DNA of 64,000 nucleotides from Heliopora coerulea (Eukaryota > Cnidaria > Anthozoa > Scleralcyonacea > Helioporidae), in contig JASJOG010000021.1 in assembly GCA_030142905.1 (NCBI GenBank), forward strand, positions 2,508,001 to 2,572,000. The letters run 5' to 3'. Below are positions 20,901 through 32,599 of the stretch, one piece after another; the first letter of the stretch is position 1; every line of letters starts with the position of its first letter. Position numbers and translations under genes: made by a program. The notes below the pieces were generated by a model. It was not told where the DNA came from. It was given only the letters and a program-made list of their open reading frames with translations, and did not search any database.

Positions 20901-23900
20901 TGTGTTCAACCACCACAACTTAAAGGAACATTTATGTACTTTTGTACACCATGTAATTTCTTAACTAGAACTGTGCAAAGGAAAAGGAAATGTGTCTTAC
21001 AGTGTTTGTCTACTTATAACTTGATTTTTAAGTAAGAAAATTTATGGCAGCTGTCAGCCAGCATTAAAAAGTTGATTTAATTTGAGGTTGAGTGAATAAT
21101 AATGAACTCCATGATGAGATGAGACATAGTTAACAGTTACCCAATTTACTGGTCACATATTATGGTCAACAACTAATAACTTAGAATTTGGAAGAGAGTG
21201 CTATGAACATTATGTGGGCTCTACATACAGTAAGAGTTACCATATTTCATGGTATATAAGTCAACCCCTTATTTTTTTGACCAAAAAAAATCATGATTTT
21301 TATGATGCCCTGAGTTTAAGTTGAGTACTTCAAATTGAATGGTTACCAGACACATAATAGTGTTCAAAGAAACTTTAATACCATTGGAAATCTTTTACAG
21401 TGCATTTTTAAAATCTTTTAAAGTTTATTTTAATATAGAAAATTACACAAATGATCGGCGCATTTTGTCTTTGGTAAATCTTTTATTTTGTCAGATTGTT
21501 TCTGCCAGACTTGAACAAGCTTCTCACAAACACCAAACTTGTGGCCAACAGCAGAGTTGTTTGACTTTTCAGCCAAGTCAACAACCTTCAACTTTGTTGA
21601 AGATACAAACATATATTTCAAGATATGAATTGTGTTTCATATCTGTTGTTGTTTTGGAGCCATGTGGAAGTCTTTATACTGTAAGAATGAGGTTTATAAT
21701 AAAATTTGTCAACCTTGTTGATGTGCCCATTCACTAGCAATAAGCTGATTTGTCCATTTCTTGACTCATACTGAGGACTGGTACTGCTATATCTAGCCTA
21801 TGATTTTCCTCAATTTCATGACCTTTTGTATAAGTTGATGAAATATGGTAATAAGATTCTTATGTTAAAGTTTTATCAGTATGGGTGCACTACATGCACT
21901 ACCAGATTATCAGTAATTTTCAAATGATTTTACTTGTCAAGAGGAGATGTCTGAGACAGGAAAGGATTAAGAACACTTCAATTAAGGGATTTTTTATCAT
22001 AAGCATTTAACACTTTTTTTTAATCCGAAAGCATGCAAGAGCACTTGTAGTGCATTTGACAAATTCCACTTTGAAATCAACTTTTTAACTGTGTTAAGCA
22101 GAAAAAATCTGCAGAACTAGCAAAAAAAGGCATCAGTGGTGCACTATCATGAAAATTTGTAGAAGATCAAATGTTCAACTTTGTTTAAAGTGAAATAATT
22201 AAATTATTATTGTGAAGATGTCAATATGATTATCCATATACAGGTATAGCTAAACTACAAAAGTTAAGTTTACTTTTGATGTAATGGTCTTTACTTAAGT
22301 GAGTTTATTTTTAAAATTTAGCTTTTATAAGAAAGTTTGAAGATAGATCATTTGTTTGTGGTAACTGTATACTCATTTTTAGCAACAACAAACAGTTGTT
22401 TAAAATGTGTTAGGTGTTTTTTAGAGAAAAAAAACAATTGTAAGAATATGTCATTTATGCAAACAGTCTGAGTTTATGATTGTTTTAGAAGTATCAAGCC
22501 TGAAGAGAAGAGAGATGGTGGTGGCCAATTTAACTGGGGAAAAGCAACAGATGTGAGGTCAGTGACTAGCTTTTCTTTGAGTAAACAGTTTACAAAATGT
22601 GTTCTAGTATTGTTGATGTCACAAACCAATATCAAAAGCACCTGCAGTCTGCCAGGTGTCATTTACTATGGACTTGCAGGTTTACTCTAGGTTTCAATTG
22701 AATATTTGATCTTCCTTACCTTGTAAGGAATATGAACATGAAATAAGCATGGTTTCTCTCAGGATTTTCAAGCAGGGATGATAATCAAATAGGAGTGTAC
22801 TTGGATTAAAAGAGGTGTCAGGGTTCAAATTAAAGAAAAGTGGTTCATGATTTTTCAGGAGTTGTAAAAAGTAAATTACAGAGATTAAACTATCATCTTG
22901 ATGACATCAATAATAGAATTGTTTTAATCTCACCATATATCTAATGATATTCCTCTTCTACAAAAAAATAAGTGGAAATATCTTGTCCTACAAAATGACA
23001 GTTCTCATCCTTGATTTCATCTCCTAAATTTGATATAATACTAACTGTGTAACATCAACAAATTTTGATCAGTAATCTAGTTTTCTGTGTATTTATGTGA
23101 TGAAACCATTAATTAATGAAGCAATTGACCAATAGTGGGAAATGAGTCCTATTCTTTCAATGATGGGCAATTTTCACCAAGTCCAAGCGGTGCATCAAGA
23201 TGTTCAAGCTTAGCCTTTAACACTAGTCTTTCTTTTTATGTAAGCCATCCTTAAAATGATTTGTTCCAGTTTAGCATGGTTAAAGGGGTAATGCACAGTT
23301 TTGAATGATCAAGTCGAGGACATTTCTGTGAGATATTGTCATCAGTGAAAAAAACTTTCCATCCATTGAATTCAAATCAAATTCAAATCATGTTCCCACT
23401 TTTCTGCAGTATTTACACTGGTTTCCTTCAGCATGTTTATGACTCTGAATAGTTGCATGAAAAAAGTTTCTACATCAGACAAATTTGATGACATCAACAC
23501 TGTTGCAAATAAATTGCAGCAAATTTCTAATATGAATACAATGAGAGCATGTTTGCAATGTGATCACAAAGTGTATTGCTACCTACAAAATGTAGAAGTT
23601 ACAAGTGTTACACTATGCTTGCCATGCAAGGAAATTAGAGTTTGTCATTACACTAAAAGTCTCAAATTCTCTCAATAGAAGTCATAATTTGATTTGTCAA
23701 TCACATGTCACAAATTGCTAAATTTGAATCATAGATGTTAAACTCTTAGTGGTCTTATTAGGTTGAAATTGTTGATTTGATCTCAAAAAGCATGAAATTA
23801 ATGAGATTATATCATTCACATTACATGAAAAAATTTTCTGGTTGTAGAGAAATTATAACTGCATACAAAGTAATATTTCAAGTACGAGTTGGTGTTCTTC

Positions 23901-26900
23901 CTCCAATTTCTAGATACCGAGAAGTGAGTTGAAAAACGAGGTGAAGCCGAGTTATTTTAATGAGTTTCAAGGTATCTAGAAATCTGAGGAAGAACACTAA
24001 ATAATGAGTGTTTGAAATTACTTCTCAAACAAACCAGTATTTTAGGTGAAAATCCAGCTGAAAGTTGGAAAAATTCAGCTGTAATCTTCCTCCAATTTCT
24101 AAATACTGATTAATTATGTATTTCTTTTGTTTTTTTCTTTGTGAATTGTTAATGAGTTTGAAAAATAGAAATGAATTGTATTCAAAATGAGCTTATTTAG
24201 TTGTTTTAATGGTTGTTACAGTGGGTGTTTAATTGTTTTGTAAATTTGAATAATTATTAGCACTTTCTCCTTAACAATGATGTTATGGTCTCCAGTATAT
24301 ATAAATAATGACTTTGTTTGTAACACTTTGGGTTCCAGAATGACTTTGAAATAAAGTCAAAGTATTCCTGTGATTTTTTTTTTGTCTTGTCTGATAGCTC
24401 AATTAGTGAGTTTACAAGATGTTATTCATAGGAATTTGTTTCTTGCATGGTGCTTAACTTACAGATGTTTTATAAAACTTTTTAAGGTAACATTAAAAAT
24501 TGGTCTTGTAAATGTGTAAGCAGTTTGGAAAATACGTATTACCTGTTGGATGCAAACCATATACAAGTTCTTGTTGGGAATATCCCCTCACCCAAGACCT
24601 CTGTCAATTATGCTCCTGCAGGGAAAGCTTATGTTCATATTATAGAGTAGACCTGTTCATACCACTTAGCCTTTAAGAGTCATATAATAATGAATATATT
24701 CATTAGATATACCTACACATATGCATATACGCATGTGTATATAAATGGTGGGAAAAAGGTTAGAACCTTTGGACTTAGGAAGTTTTTTTTTAACCTTTGA
24801 AGGTTTTTAGCTCTTTGAACTTTCATACCACATGTTTTTAAACACATTAAGTGTAAACACTGCCAATTGTGCTTGTAAACGTAAATAGGTACACTTAGGT
24901 AGACCTGTGTGAAAGGTTATACACAAAAGGGTGAGTCCAAGATGGGCATATTTGGTGTCTGATCAATCCATGTTATTCTGTTTACCCTTGTAAATGACAG
25001 TGCACGTACCTGGTAACCATGGCCTTTATAATCAAGTGAATTTACATGTGAAAAATGTCAAAGATTGCAGCTGTTAATGACAACTTTATTAATGATTTAA
25101 ACAATTCACTTCCATGTACAAGCCTATTTTGCTGAATGGTGAATTTTCAAAAGTGGAAATAAGGTAGTACACATCACAGGGAAAACTTAAAGCTTGTATC
25201 ATCTCAGAATACCTCACATTTAATCAAGTAAGAGTTTAATGAAAACCATGAAATTTATTTACAGTGAAACTGGACCTGATGTTGCTAGTGAAGATAACAT
25301 TGATTGGGCTGAAAATTCTCCAGACAATGAAGTGAAGAAAGAGGATAAAGAAAATGAGTAAGTTCCCTCGAGTTTTTCAAGTTCTTATTATGAATAAGTA
25401 AATACTTCATCTCTGGGGTTGTAGTAGCCTTCTTGCAGCCAGAAATTGCAAAACAGGGGAATTACATTCTGCCAAACTGCAAACATAATTGTGTTCTGTG
25501 ACATAGGACCTGTGTGGATAAATTACTCTTTTACCAGGTTATTTAGCAATAGTGGTTGAGAATGTTCTTGTTTCTTTTTCAAAAGCCCACAAACAGCTAC
25601 CCTGACTTGATTTTCTTAGAATAAATTAGAAGTGAAAAAGTGAAGCATAAACATGGGAGTATTTGCCTTGTATTGCAGCTTCTATGGCACAATTGTTGAC
25701 TTCATTAGTGATTAAAACCATATGTATGAACAGATGGTATACCAAAACTTATGTACAGTGGGCACCTTGCTTCACCAGTGCAGAGTACAAATAAGCAGCT
25801 CACACTTAGCAAATTACAAGGCATTCAAGGTCTTTTATGAAGCAAATTTCAAGTGAAAATGGAGAAATGCAATGCATTAAAATTTTTTTTTTAAAAAAAA
25901 GTCGTGCTGTTTTATATCTTTCATGTCTTTTTCATATGCATTCCAAATGAGGTGTTGACAGTATATAGGCAAGCTGCCCACATAACAAGGCTGCATTGGT
26001 ATCCCAGGCAAGACCGCAACAGGAACTTTGCTATGCTTGTTGCACATCAACACAAGGCATCTAAGATCTTCCTTGTTGTTAGGCTTCCAATTTTTCAAAG
26101 AAAACTCAACAAGAAAACTATAGCCATTCCTAGCTTAGCTGAAATGTACAGTGAAGAGCTTCACGGAGTTCAACGTGCAGATTTTTAAAAATGTTTTTAG
26201 TTTTTGCAAATATCATGTTGAAAGATCATACTGAACGCTGAGCAAAATAGTCAAACTGGATATCCTTCTGGGACTAGAAAAATGAAAATAAATTAATTTG
26301 TAAGGCTAACTGCTTCTTTTCGCACGGCATTAAACAGATGTAGGCCCCTGGGATGTGATATCGAAGTGATCCATCTGGGGAACAACTTCATCGTTGGAAT
26401 CAACATTTTTCTGTCAGTAGAGAGATAAGTGGAAGAGGTCTGTGACAAAATTGCGACACTTGCACTTGGCTTGTATTAGACACAGATACGTACTTTGTCA
26501 ACGATGCAAGGTGGTACAAGATACAAGAATTAGAGATTGAAGATTTCGGATATTCTGCTGTGTTCAGCATGAAAATGCGGAACAGTTTTTAAAACTTGAC
26601 GATGAAATCGAATTATCTTCAACAAAGATATTTTTTTTAATCCAAGCATGCACGCGTGTGGATGGCAACTTAATTTCAGAAAAGTTAGTAATTACATTCT
26701 TCCGATATGTTTTGTAGATCTTAGATTTCTTTGATTATGATGGTTAGTAGACTCTAAACTGATGTAAAATAGCTACTGCAAATGTTTTTGTTTCCGTTCC
26801 ACCGGCAAACTCAAACCTGAAGTTTGGTTTCTAGTCATAGGGCATACTCGCACGATACGATTGTCGTATACGATTGTTGGTCCTGGGGTATGTATTGTTG

Positions 26901-29900
26901 TTTCAAAGACAATATTTGCTTTCAATTCGTGCAGTGAAGTAACAAAACGTCTGGAAGGCTTCAGTGAGTTAATCAGATACATAAGAATAAACGATCGTAT
27001 GCGACAGTCCTGTCATGTAAATGGTCCCTTAAATTTACCTTGTTCCGCTAGAATTAGTTTTGTTAGTTGGCTGTGGAGTTGCGGTGAGTCTTAAAAATAC
27101 TGGACATGAGCATCCAAGACAGCGTCCAAGATGAGAACGGCTGGGTAAAGGTAATATTCACTCAATTTACGTGCACACACAAATCAGTGGTGACAACCAA
27201 AACAATTTATTTTTAGAGAAACTAGAATATCTGAAGATGAAAACAAAGAAGAGGAAGTTAAAGAAATGTCATATCAGGAGTGGAAACAACAACAGGAAAT
27301 TGGCAAAGAGAACATGAAATATAAATTGGAACACATTGAGAGAAAACCTGGAGAAGGAGAGAACAAATCGCAATGGAAGAACACCAAAGTGCTGAAACGA
27401 AACGAGGATGTGGATCCATTATTTACAGAAAGAAGGGTAAGAAAATCGAACATTCGTTCGTGGAACAGAATATTTCCGGAGCTAATAAAATTTTTTATTT
27501 TGTTTTTGTTTTATATTAGTCTTTAAGATATTTAGGACTGTGAGGCATGATCGACGTTTCATTGGAGTGCTTGGTAGATTTTTAAGTACTTCTACAATAG
27601 GCGTTTTTCGTGCCATATGCCTTAAGTTACCTTTATTCAAATAATAGAAAGAGGATCTTAACAAAAAAAGTCCAGTGGAATTCAGTGCACCTTATGCTCT
27701 TCATTACCAGAAAATATATTATCATTAATGCCAACCTCGAACTCATTTACGCGAGTTTGTTTGTGTGTATATTATATATAGTCTTTACATAAAGCCTTTA
27801 TGTTAAGAATATACGTAGTGAACATGTATAACAACATATGTATTGTTTGTTTATACTGTCGTTTACTCTTCAACTTTTAACGCGCGTATAGGCGCAATTT
27901 AATGATAGCAAATTCGACGAATGAACAGGTTTTAATACATTTTAAAAAGGATTTTGAATCTACTAATTAATAGTTTCTTTTGAAAAATTCAGGAGTTAAA
28001 AGGCTAACGCCAAACTCGAATTTATTAACGCGAAAGTTCATTTATTTCAGTGAATCGACACTCATTTACGCTTTTGTCATAGAAAGTAACGTTTATTAGA
28101 TAAATATGTAACCGTTTTCATCAGGACATTCAATAGCACCAAGAAACGATAGCTGACACCATTCTACAATACAGTAGGGACAATAAAATGTCCATTATCA
28201 AGGACATTTGTCCAGTCTGTTGCAGGGTCGCTTTAAGGCTAACTGTGATTGAACTTTATAAAGTTCACAGCACTTCGCTAACACACGTTAACTTTCAAGA
28301 AAAAAAATGTTTTAAGTTTTGTCTAATACATGAAAGTTGGTGCGTGTAAGCAAAGTGCTGTGAGGTAAAGTAACTTAACAGTTCGAAATATACATTTCAG
28401 GAAAAGTGTGGTCTGACGAAGACATTTTAAAGTAACGATTTTGTAGGGTGTAGACAAGACCACGTTTAAAAGATTATATAATAAAACTATTAAATTTGGT
28501 AAATAAACCGCCGAACATGGACTTCCGATAAACAGAGGTGGAAAAGCCGTTTGTGCGATCAGTTAAGAAAGGGAGAATGGAGTTACTCTCTAACTCGATA
28601 GAAATTGCAAGATTGTAATGTTTGAGTTAAGGTAGTCCTGAAAAGGGCGAACGTGGTCAGGAGAGCGAAAAATGGCAAAGCAGTCAACAATATAGTGGTG
28701 AAATTACGAGATTTGAATAGTTATCCGAATTCAGTTTAATTACGAGTTATGACAGTTTTATTCCCTCGCCTTTTATACATGTAAGGGTACCATATAACTT
28801 TAAATCGACCCTGTAACAGACTAGGCAAAAGTCCAGCGTAACTGAAATTTTATCGTCCTTAACGTATAGTCGAACGTAAATCTGTAAATCCGTTGTAAAA
28901 AGTGTAAATTCATTGTACTTTTTTAACTTAAGAATTAAGATGGATATTAAATAATGAATTTGAAAAAAAAATTTAGTGGTTCGTCTGTTGGCGTTATTGA
29001 ATGCCCTTTCGGGACCACGTTGCGTATCTATGCTAATGTTACGTTCTATGCATACATTTTAAATAAATGTGACAAAATCGTAAATAAATGTCGATTCAAT
29101 AAAATGAAGGTATTTTCGCGCTAGTGAGTTCGAGGCTGGCGTTAATGATATTATCCTGGTAATAAACAGCTAAAGGTTTAAACGGTTATTTTAAAATTTG
29201 TTCTTCGTACCGTATTTTCCCTGACATTGTATATTTCAAACTGTTAATTTTGAAAACAGCTCTTTGCTAACACATCAACTTTCACGTCTTGGATCAAGTT
29301 ATTTCGCACTCAAAGCTTCCACGGCAGTACTACGTGGCAGCCTTTATCGCAAAACATTTTTTTCTGGAACGTGAACGTTGATGTGTGTTACCAAAGTGCT
29401 GTGAACTAACTTTCGTTAACAGTTGGAAATATACATGATAGGATTCCATGTAGTCTTAAATCGACCCTGCAACAAACTGGACAAATGTCTTTGATAATTA
29501 AAATTTTGTCTCTAATGTATCATAGAATGGTGTTAGTGATCGTCTATTGGTGTCATTGAATGCGCTAATGAATGTTACATTCTATGCAAAAAATCTTCAA
29601 CGTGACAAAACCATGAATGGAATAAAAAGATTCAAAATGAGTGTGTGAAAATATATTAACGTGAAAGCATAAATGAGTTCGAGGCTGGCGTTAATGACAG
29701 TATTTTTCTGGTAATGAAAGGTTTAACGGGTACGCAAAGGATCTACGTCCTCAATACATTAATTCCTTACTAACGTCGTTTTGTAGCGTGCAGTAATAAT
29801 GTAAGCAATATAAATACCGTAAAATACACGTGAAAAATTTCCTGGGAACAGCAATACTCGGTGAACAATTTACTGCCTGATAAACCAAGGCAGAAACGGT

Positions 29901-30500
29901 GTGGAATATTTCATAAGCATCGTTTGGTGGTTTAAGTGACATGTTTACCCCCCCATTCGTATATAAATGGTGTTAGAATAAAATCCGACTGGGAAGGCAC
30001 TGGGAAAAAGATAGTTGAGGTGGAGTTTTAATCTTATATCTTGCAAACACAATTCTTGTCTCAAAATCTTTTGGTGTCCGCCATTAAAATTTTTAGAGTA
30101 CCACCACGGTGGTGAAAGGATATGCAGTTTCGACGATATGAAATTCATTCACGCTTGTGTTAAATTTTAGGAATATGAAGAGAAAATTAAAACGTCTGGA
30201 CGAATTAGGCAGACCATTGATATTGATATAAAGTATGCTCCAGGTGACAAATTTCAAGATTCAAGAGGACGCCGAGGTCGTGGAGGGGCAAGGGGTGGAC
30301 GTGGAGGAGGGGGTGAACGTCGTGGAGGAGAGCGACGAGGAGGGAGAGGGGGAGGATTTGGTAATCGAGGAAGAGGAGGTTTCGGAGAAAGACGTGGTGG
30401 TGGTCGTGGAGGATTTGGTGAAAACCGTGATGCTGGAGTGGATGATGATTACAATGAGCTTAATTTTGACAACACGGAAGAATTTCCAACGTTGGGATAG
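14985..30500 (+). CDS. SERBP1: SERBP1/HABP4-family RNA-binding protein, complete, six exons
   Basis: An RGG-rich mRNA and ribosome-binding protein; relatives bind the 40S mRNA channel in idle ribosomes and act in cytoplasm and nucleus. Coding exons: 14985-15210, 15573-15969, 22489-22557, 25265-25357, 27217-27436 and 30171-30500, all with GT/AG borders and matching phases, giving 444 residues (human about 400). The N-terminus VSNKFAGLLVDEEDPAEL matches the conserved start. The first RGG block is followed by REYDRHSGSDKT. Exon 3 gives GGGQFNWGKATD. Exon 5 gives the HABP4 core, EMSYQEWKQQQEI and GEGENKSQWKNTKVL. Exon 6 has the second RGG block and ends NTEEFPTLG. The first ATG after an in-frame stop is used. 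HABP4 and SERBP1 are separate paralogues only in vertebrates, so the symbol denotes the family. Intron 2 is 6.5 kb and full of repeats. Confidence 0.95.
17690..19790 (+). pseudogene. Decayed piggyBac (PGBD-type) transposase in SERBP1 intron 2
   Basis: Pieces of a piggyBac transposase appear in order with stops and frameshifts. They are GNDIPAFTPTHPWGVHFSN near 17840, DGAWTEASLNEVNKLITL near 18025, and DRFKALMATIHIVDPADDN near 18180. FGIKLCVCTDSASGYTYNFD (18400-18465) covers the region around a catalytic Asp. MRWTRDGCCLLLQWKDNKPV (about 19335) and YNKHVNGVDSSDQ (about 19510) mark the C-terminal part of the RNase H-like domain. Ends with TTAA duplications were not found. An old insertion. Confidence 0.8.
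20677..20862. repeat. Short inverted-repeat element, copy 1 (intron of SERBP1)
   Basis: Ends are GGCCCATTTACACATGCAATTTT and, in inverse, GGGCTGTTAACACGTGCAATTTT. The same sequence returns at 50478-50664 with shared interior (GTCTGCACAGCAAGACATCT, TTGACTCTGTTGTCAGTTAA, GGCACAAAATTGCA). It has no coding capacity. The superfamily is unknown because flanking duplications are unclear. Confidence 0.7.
21240..21848 (-). mobile_element. Deleted pogo-type element with a transposase N-terminus
   Basis: Inverted ends CCATATTTCATGG and, at the right in inverse, CCATATTTCATCAACTTATA are flanked by TA at 21238-21239 and 21849-21850. The left end continues TATAAGTCAACCCC, a form common in Tigger TIRs. On the minus strand at 21430-21621 a frame reads STKLKVVDLAEKSNNSAV, then FGVCEKLVQVWQKQ, the N-terminal helix-turn-helix of pogo transposases. 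No DDE domain remains in these 609 bp, so it is non-autonomous. Confidence 0.75.
21880..21975 (+). repeat. Dispersed GATTTTACTYGTCAA repeat, copy 1
   Basis: GATTTTACTTGTCAAGAGGAG followed by GACAGGAAAGGATTAA matches 63291-63336 (GATTTTACTCGTCAAGGGGA, then GACAGGAAAGGATAAA). The same family appears inverted and in tandem at 41970-42190. Non-coding. Confidence 0.65.
23891..23997. repeat. Short hairpin repeat in SERBP1 intron 3
   Basis: The arm GGTGTTCTTCCTCCAATTTC plus TAGATACC (23891-23918) is inversely matched by GGTATCTAGAAATCTGAGGA plus AGAACAC (23971-23997). Part of the left arm recurs directly at 24085-24108 (ATCTTCCTCCAATTTCTAAA), so this is probably a foldback mobile element end. Confidence 0.65.
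27700..29718. repeat. Composite foldback element in SERBP1 intron 5
   Basis: The left part (27700-28300) is matched in inverse twice on the right, at about 28803-29167 and about 29459-29718. Shared blocks, read from each end inward, are TTCATTACCAG, then AACGCCAGCCTCGAACTCAT, then a CATTCAATAACACCAA-type block, then CAGTTTGTTGCAGGGTCG. Further in, AAGTGCTGTGA plus CAGTTGGAAATATACAT-like blocks occur at 28355-28400 and 29390-29435, with an inverse version near 28230-28275. No ORF is present. The duplicated right arm suggests that one arm was copied or that two elements merged. Confidence 0.7.
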
Positions 30501-32052
30501 ACAATTTGAATCCTGTGGTAACCCTTTTTCTGGGCAAACGGACTTCTGGATTACAAGAAAGCTTTGAACGGCCATTTCGAAATACGTACCTGCTCATTGT
30601 GTCCCTTGCTCTGTCTTTTATATCATTTCCCAAAGTTGTAGAATTTCCTTGTGTAAGAATTGGTTTCCATTTATGTCCACATTAATAATTGTAATGTTAA
30701 ACAACTTTGCGGGGGAACATGACGCATAATTCGTATGCATTAAATACTCGCGAGAGCAGAATGGAAAAACCTATTGTTGTGATATGCTGTAACGAAAAGC
30801 GAGTTTGTCAAAGTGGTCCCTACGTATAAAACGTATTGACCAGTAACTGAATGAAACAGGATTACAAAAATCTACGGGAGTTGTTTGTGTTTGTAATTAA
30901 TTATAACATAACCAGTATTAAAACTTAGGTATGTTTGCCACGAAAGGAGTTGTTTTCAGACACGAGAAATCTTCGGGACAATCAGAAAGAATTTATTGCT
31001 GTCACTAATGTCATTTTTTTGGGTTCCTTGCACCCTCGGGCCGATCCGGAAAAGTTGCTGTGGAATTTTAAACGAAGTAAATATGCTATAGTAAATGAGT
31101 TTTTCTAGTATTGTTCAGGTGATACGCGTATTATTTCGCCAATACGAATGACACTGACTAGACAGTCTATTCATTCGGAGAATTTTGAAAAGTGGGAGTT
31201 AACCATTCCAACGCATTTTGGGGTATCTTATCAAGGTTAAAGAAGCTCACATATTTCATGCTTTAAAAAAATGCATTTGCGACGGAAAAAAGCTACTTTG
31301 ACGTAATTCAGAACTGTGCGAATCCTGAACAGATAGGAAATGCGCTCCCGAAATCAATGGTTTCGTATACGTTCCGTTTGCACTCGGCATTAACCGCGTT
31401 AATAGACTAAAACGGTATAGCAATCACTCCCGTTAGGATCCCGCCCAAGAGATTTTGCGGGGACTGACCCTAAAACATTTTGTCCTCGTTCCGGTTCTCA
31501 ACGGTACGCAAAGCATACATGTGTCGACTGAAGCTTGGCTTAAGGATTAGTACAAAAGTAAATTTGCAAGGACATGTACGGTTTAGTAGGGCTTGCTTTT
31601 AGTATATAGCAGCGGCTTAAAACTGCAAATTGATGGCTAGGTTAAGAACTAGAAATACGTGCACGCAACAACCCCTCGCCCACCCTTCCAATATATCTCT
31701 CGAGAATCCAAGTAACAATGATAATTTTTCAAAATTCTCAAAAAGACAAATCCTGACTACGACTGGAAGAGGACATCCAATAAAAAAAATCCACACAGAA
31801 TTTGGCCGCAAATAAACAACAATCCAAACTGGAAATTATTTTGTATTTAGACTGCTTATAGTCATATTTACGTTTAAAATTTCAATTCTGCTTTATTAAA
31901 ACAAAAAGTTCGGTGAGAATAACGTTCAACGGCTTAACAAATGGTAAGATGTCCATCCTTACAATTAAATTATTAAACAACGAATGATAGGATCAATACC
32001 CTGAATTATTTGCGGGTTTATGGTAATTCGTGTCATTTTCCAATTAGCCTTC
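30501..32052. other. SERBP1 3' flank; no gene recognised
   Basis: The first part is presumably the SERBP1 3' UTR. No ORF resembles a known protein and no bounded repeat is visible before the direct repeat that starts at 32053. Confidence 0.4.
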
Positions 32053-32394
32053 TCACTCATTTTGCCTTAAAGAAAGATTGTTTTAGTTTAATGTTTGAGA
32101 AACACGAGACCTTGGATATATTATAGTAGATGAACGATCTTCAAGTTCGATACTCAGAAAATGATTTCTGAGCCCCCAGACGGGGATCGAACTCGCAACC
32201 TGATGATGACCGGTGAGACGCTCTAACCATTGAGCTACCGAGACTCAGATGGTGAGCTAAGGTGCAAATTCCATATATATGTGCGCTCTAACCATTGAGC
32301 TACCGAGACTCAGATGGTGAGCAGACTCACCATCTGAGTCTCGGTAGCTCAATGGGTTAGATCACTCATTTTGCCTTAAAGAAAGATTGTTTTA
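32053..32394 (-). repeat. tRNA-like insertion flanked by a perfect 33-bp direct repeat
   Basis: A 33-base sequence starting TCACTCATTTTGCCTTAAAG occurs at 32053-32085 and identically at 32362-32394. The 276 bases between carry a tRNA-like unit on the minus strand (about 32245 to 32165). It has an A-box-like TAGCTCAATGG, a D-arm GCTC/GAGC and a B-box-like GAGTTCGATCCC. A second partial copy and its inverse form a tight hairpin at 32285-32358. It is not a functional tRNA; a SINE or tRNA-headed retroelement is the likely source. Confidence 0.7.
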
Positions 32395-32599
32395 TTAGAT
32401 GACCAGACTTTCCGTCTTAAAAGTGGAGCATTCTCATAGGTTATCAAACGGATACCGGCATTACGGACAGCTCATGATTGAATATTTTTCTGACATTTTT
32501 TTGACTTTAAAAATTGATAAACTATACGTTACCTCAAAGTTGGTTACAAATGTCTTTAAGATCTGCTATGATAAGGGTTTATGCTAAGTATTCATCCGG

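Noticed and set aside
23433..23678. 81-residue plus ORF with several Cys residues
   Set aside because: CLQCDHKVYC and CLPCKE suggest a zinc finger at first sight, but spacing fits no finger and nothing around it supports a gene.
25877..26188. Overlapping ORFs on both strands in SERBP1 intron 4
   Set aside because: Neither matches a known family and neither has splice or start context.
30261..30575. Minus-strand and alternate-frame ORFs over SERBP1 exon 6
   Set aside because: Low-complexity shadows of the second RGG block.
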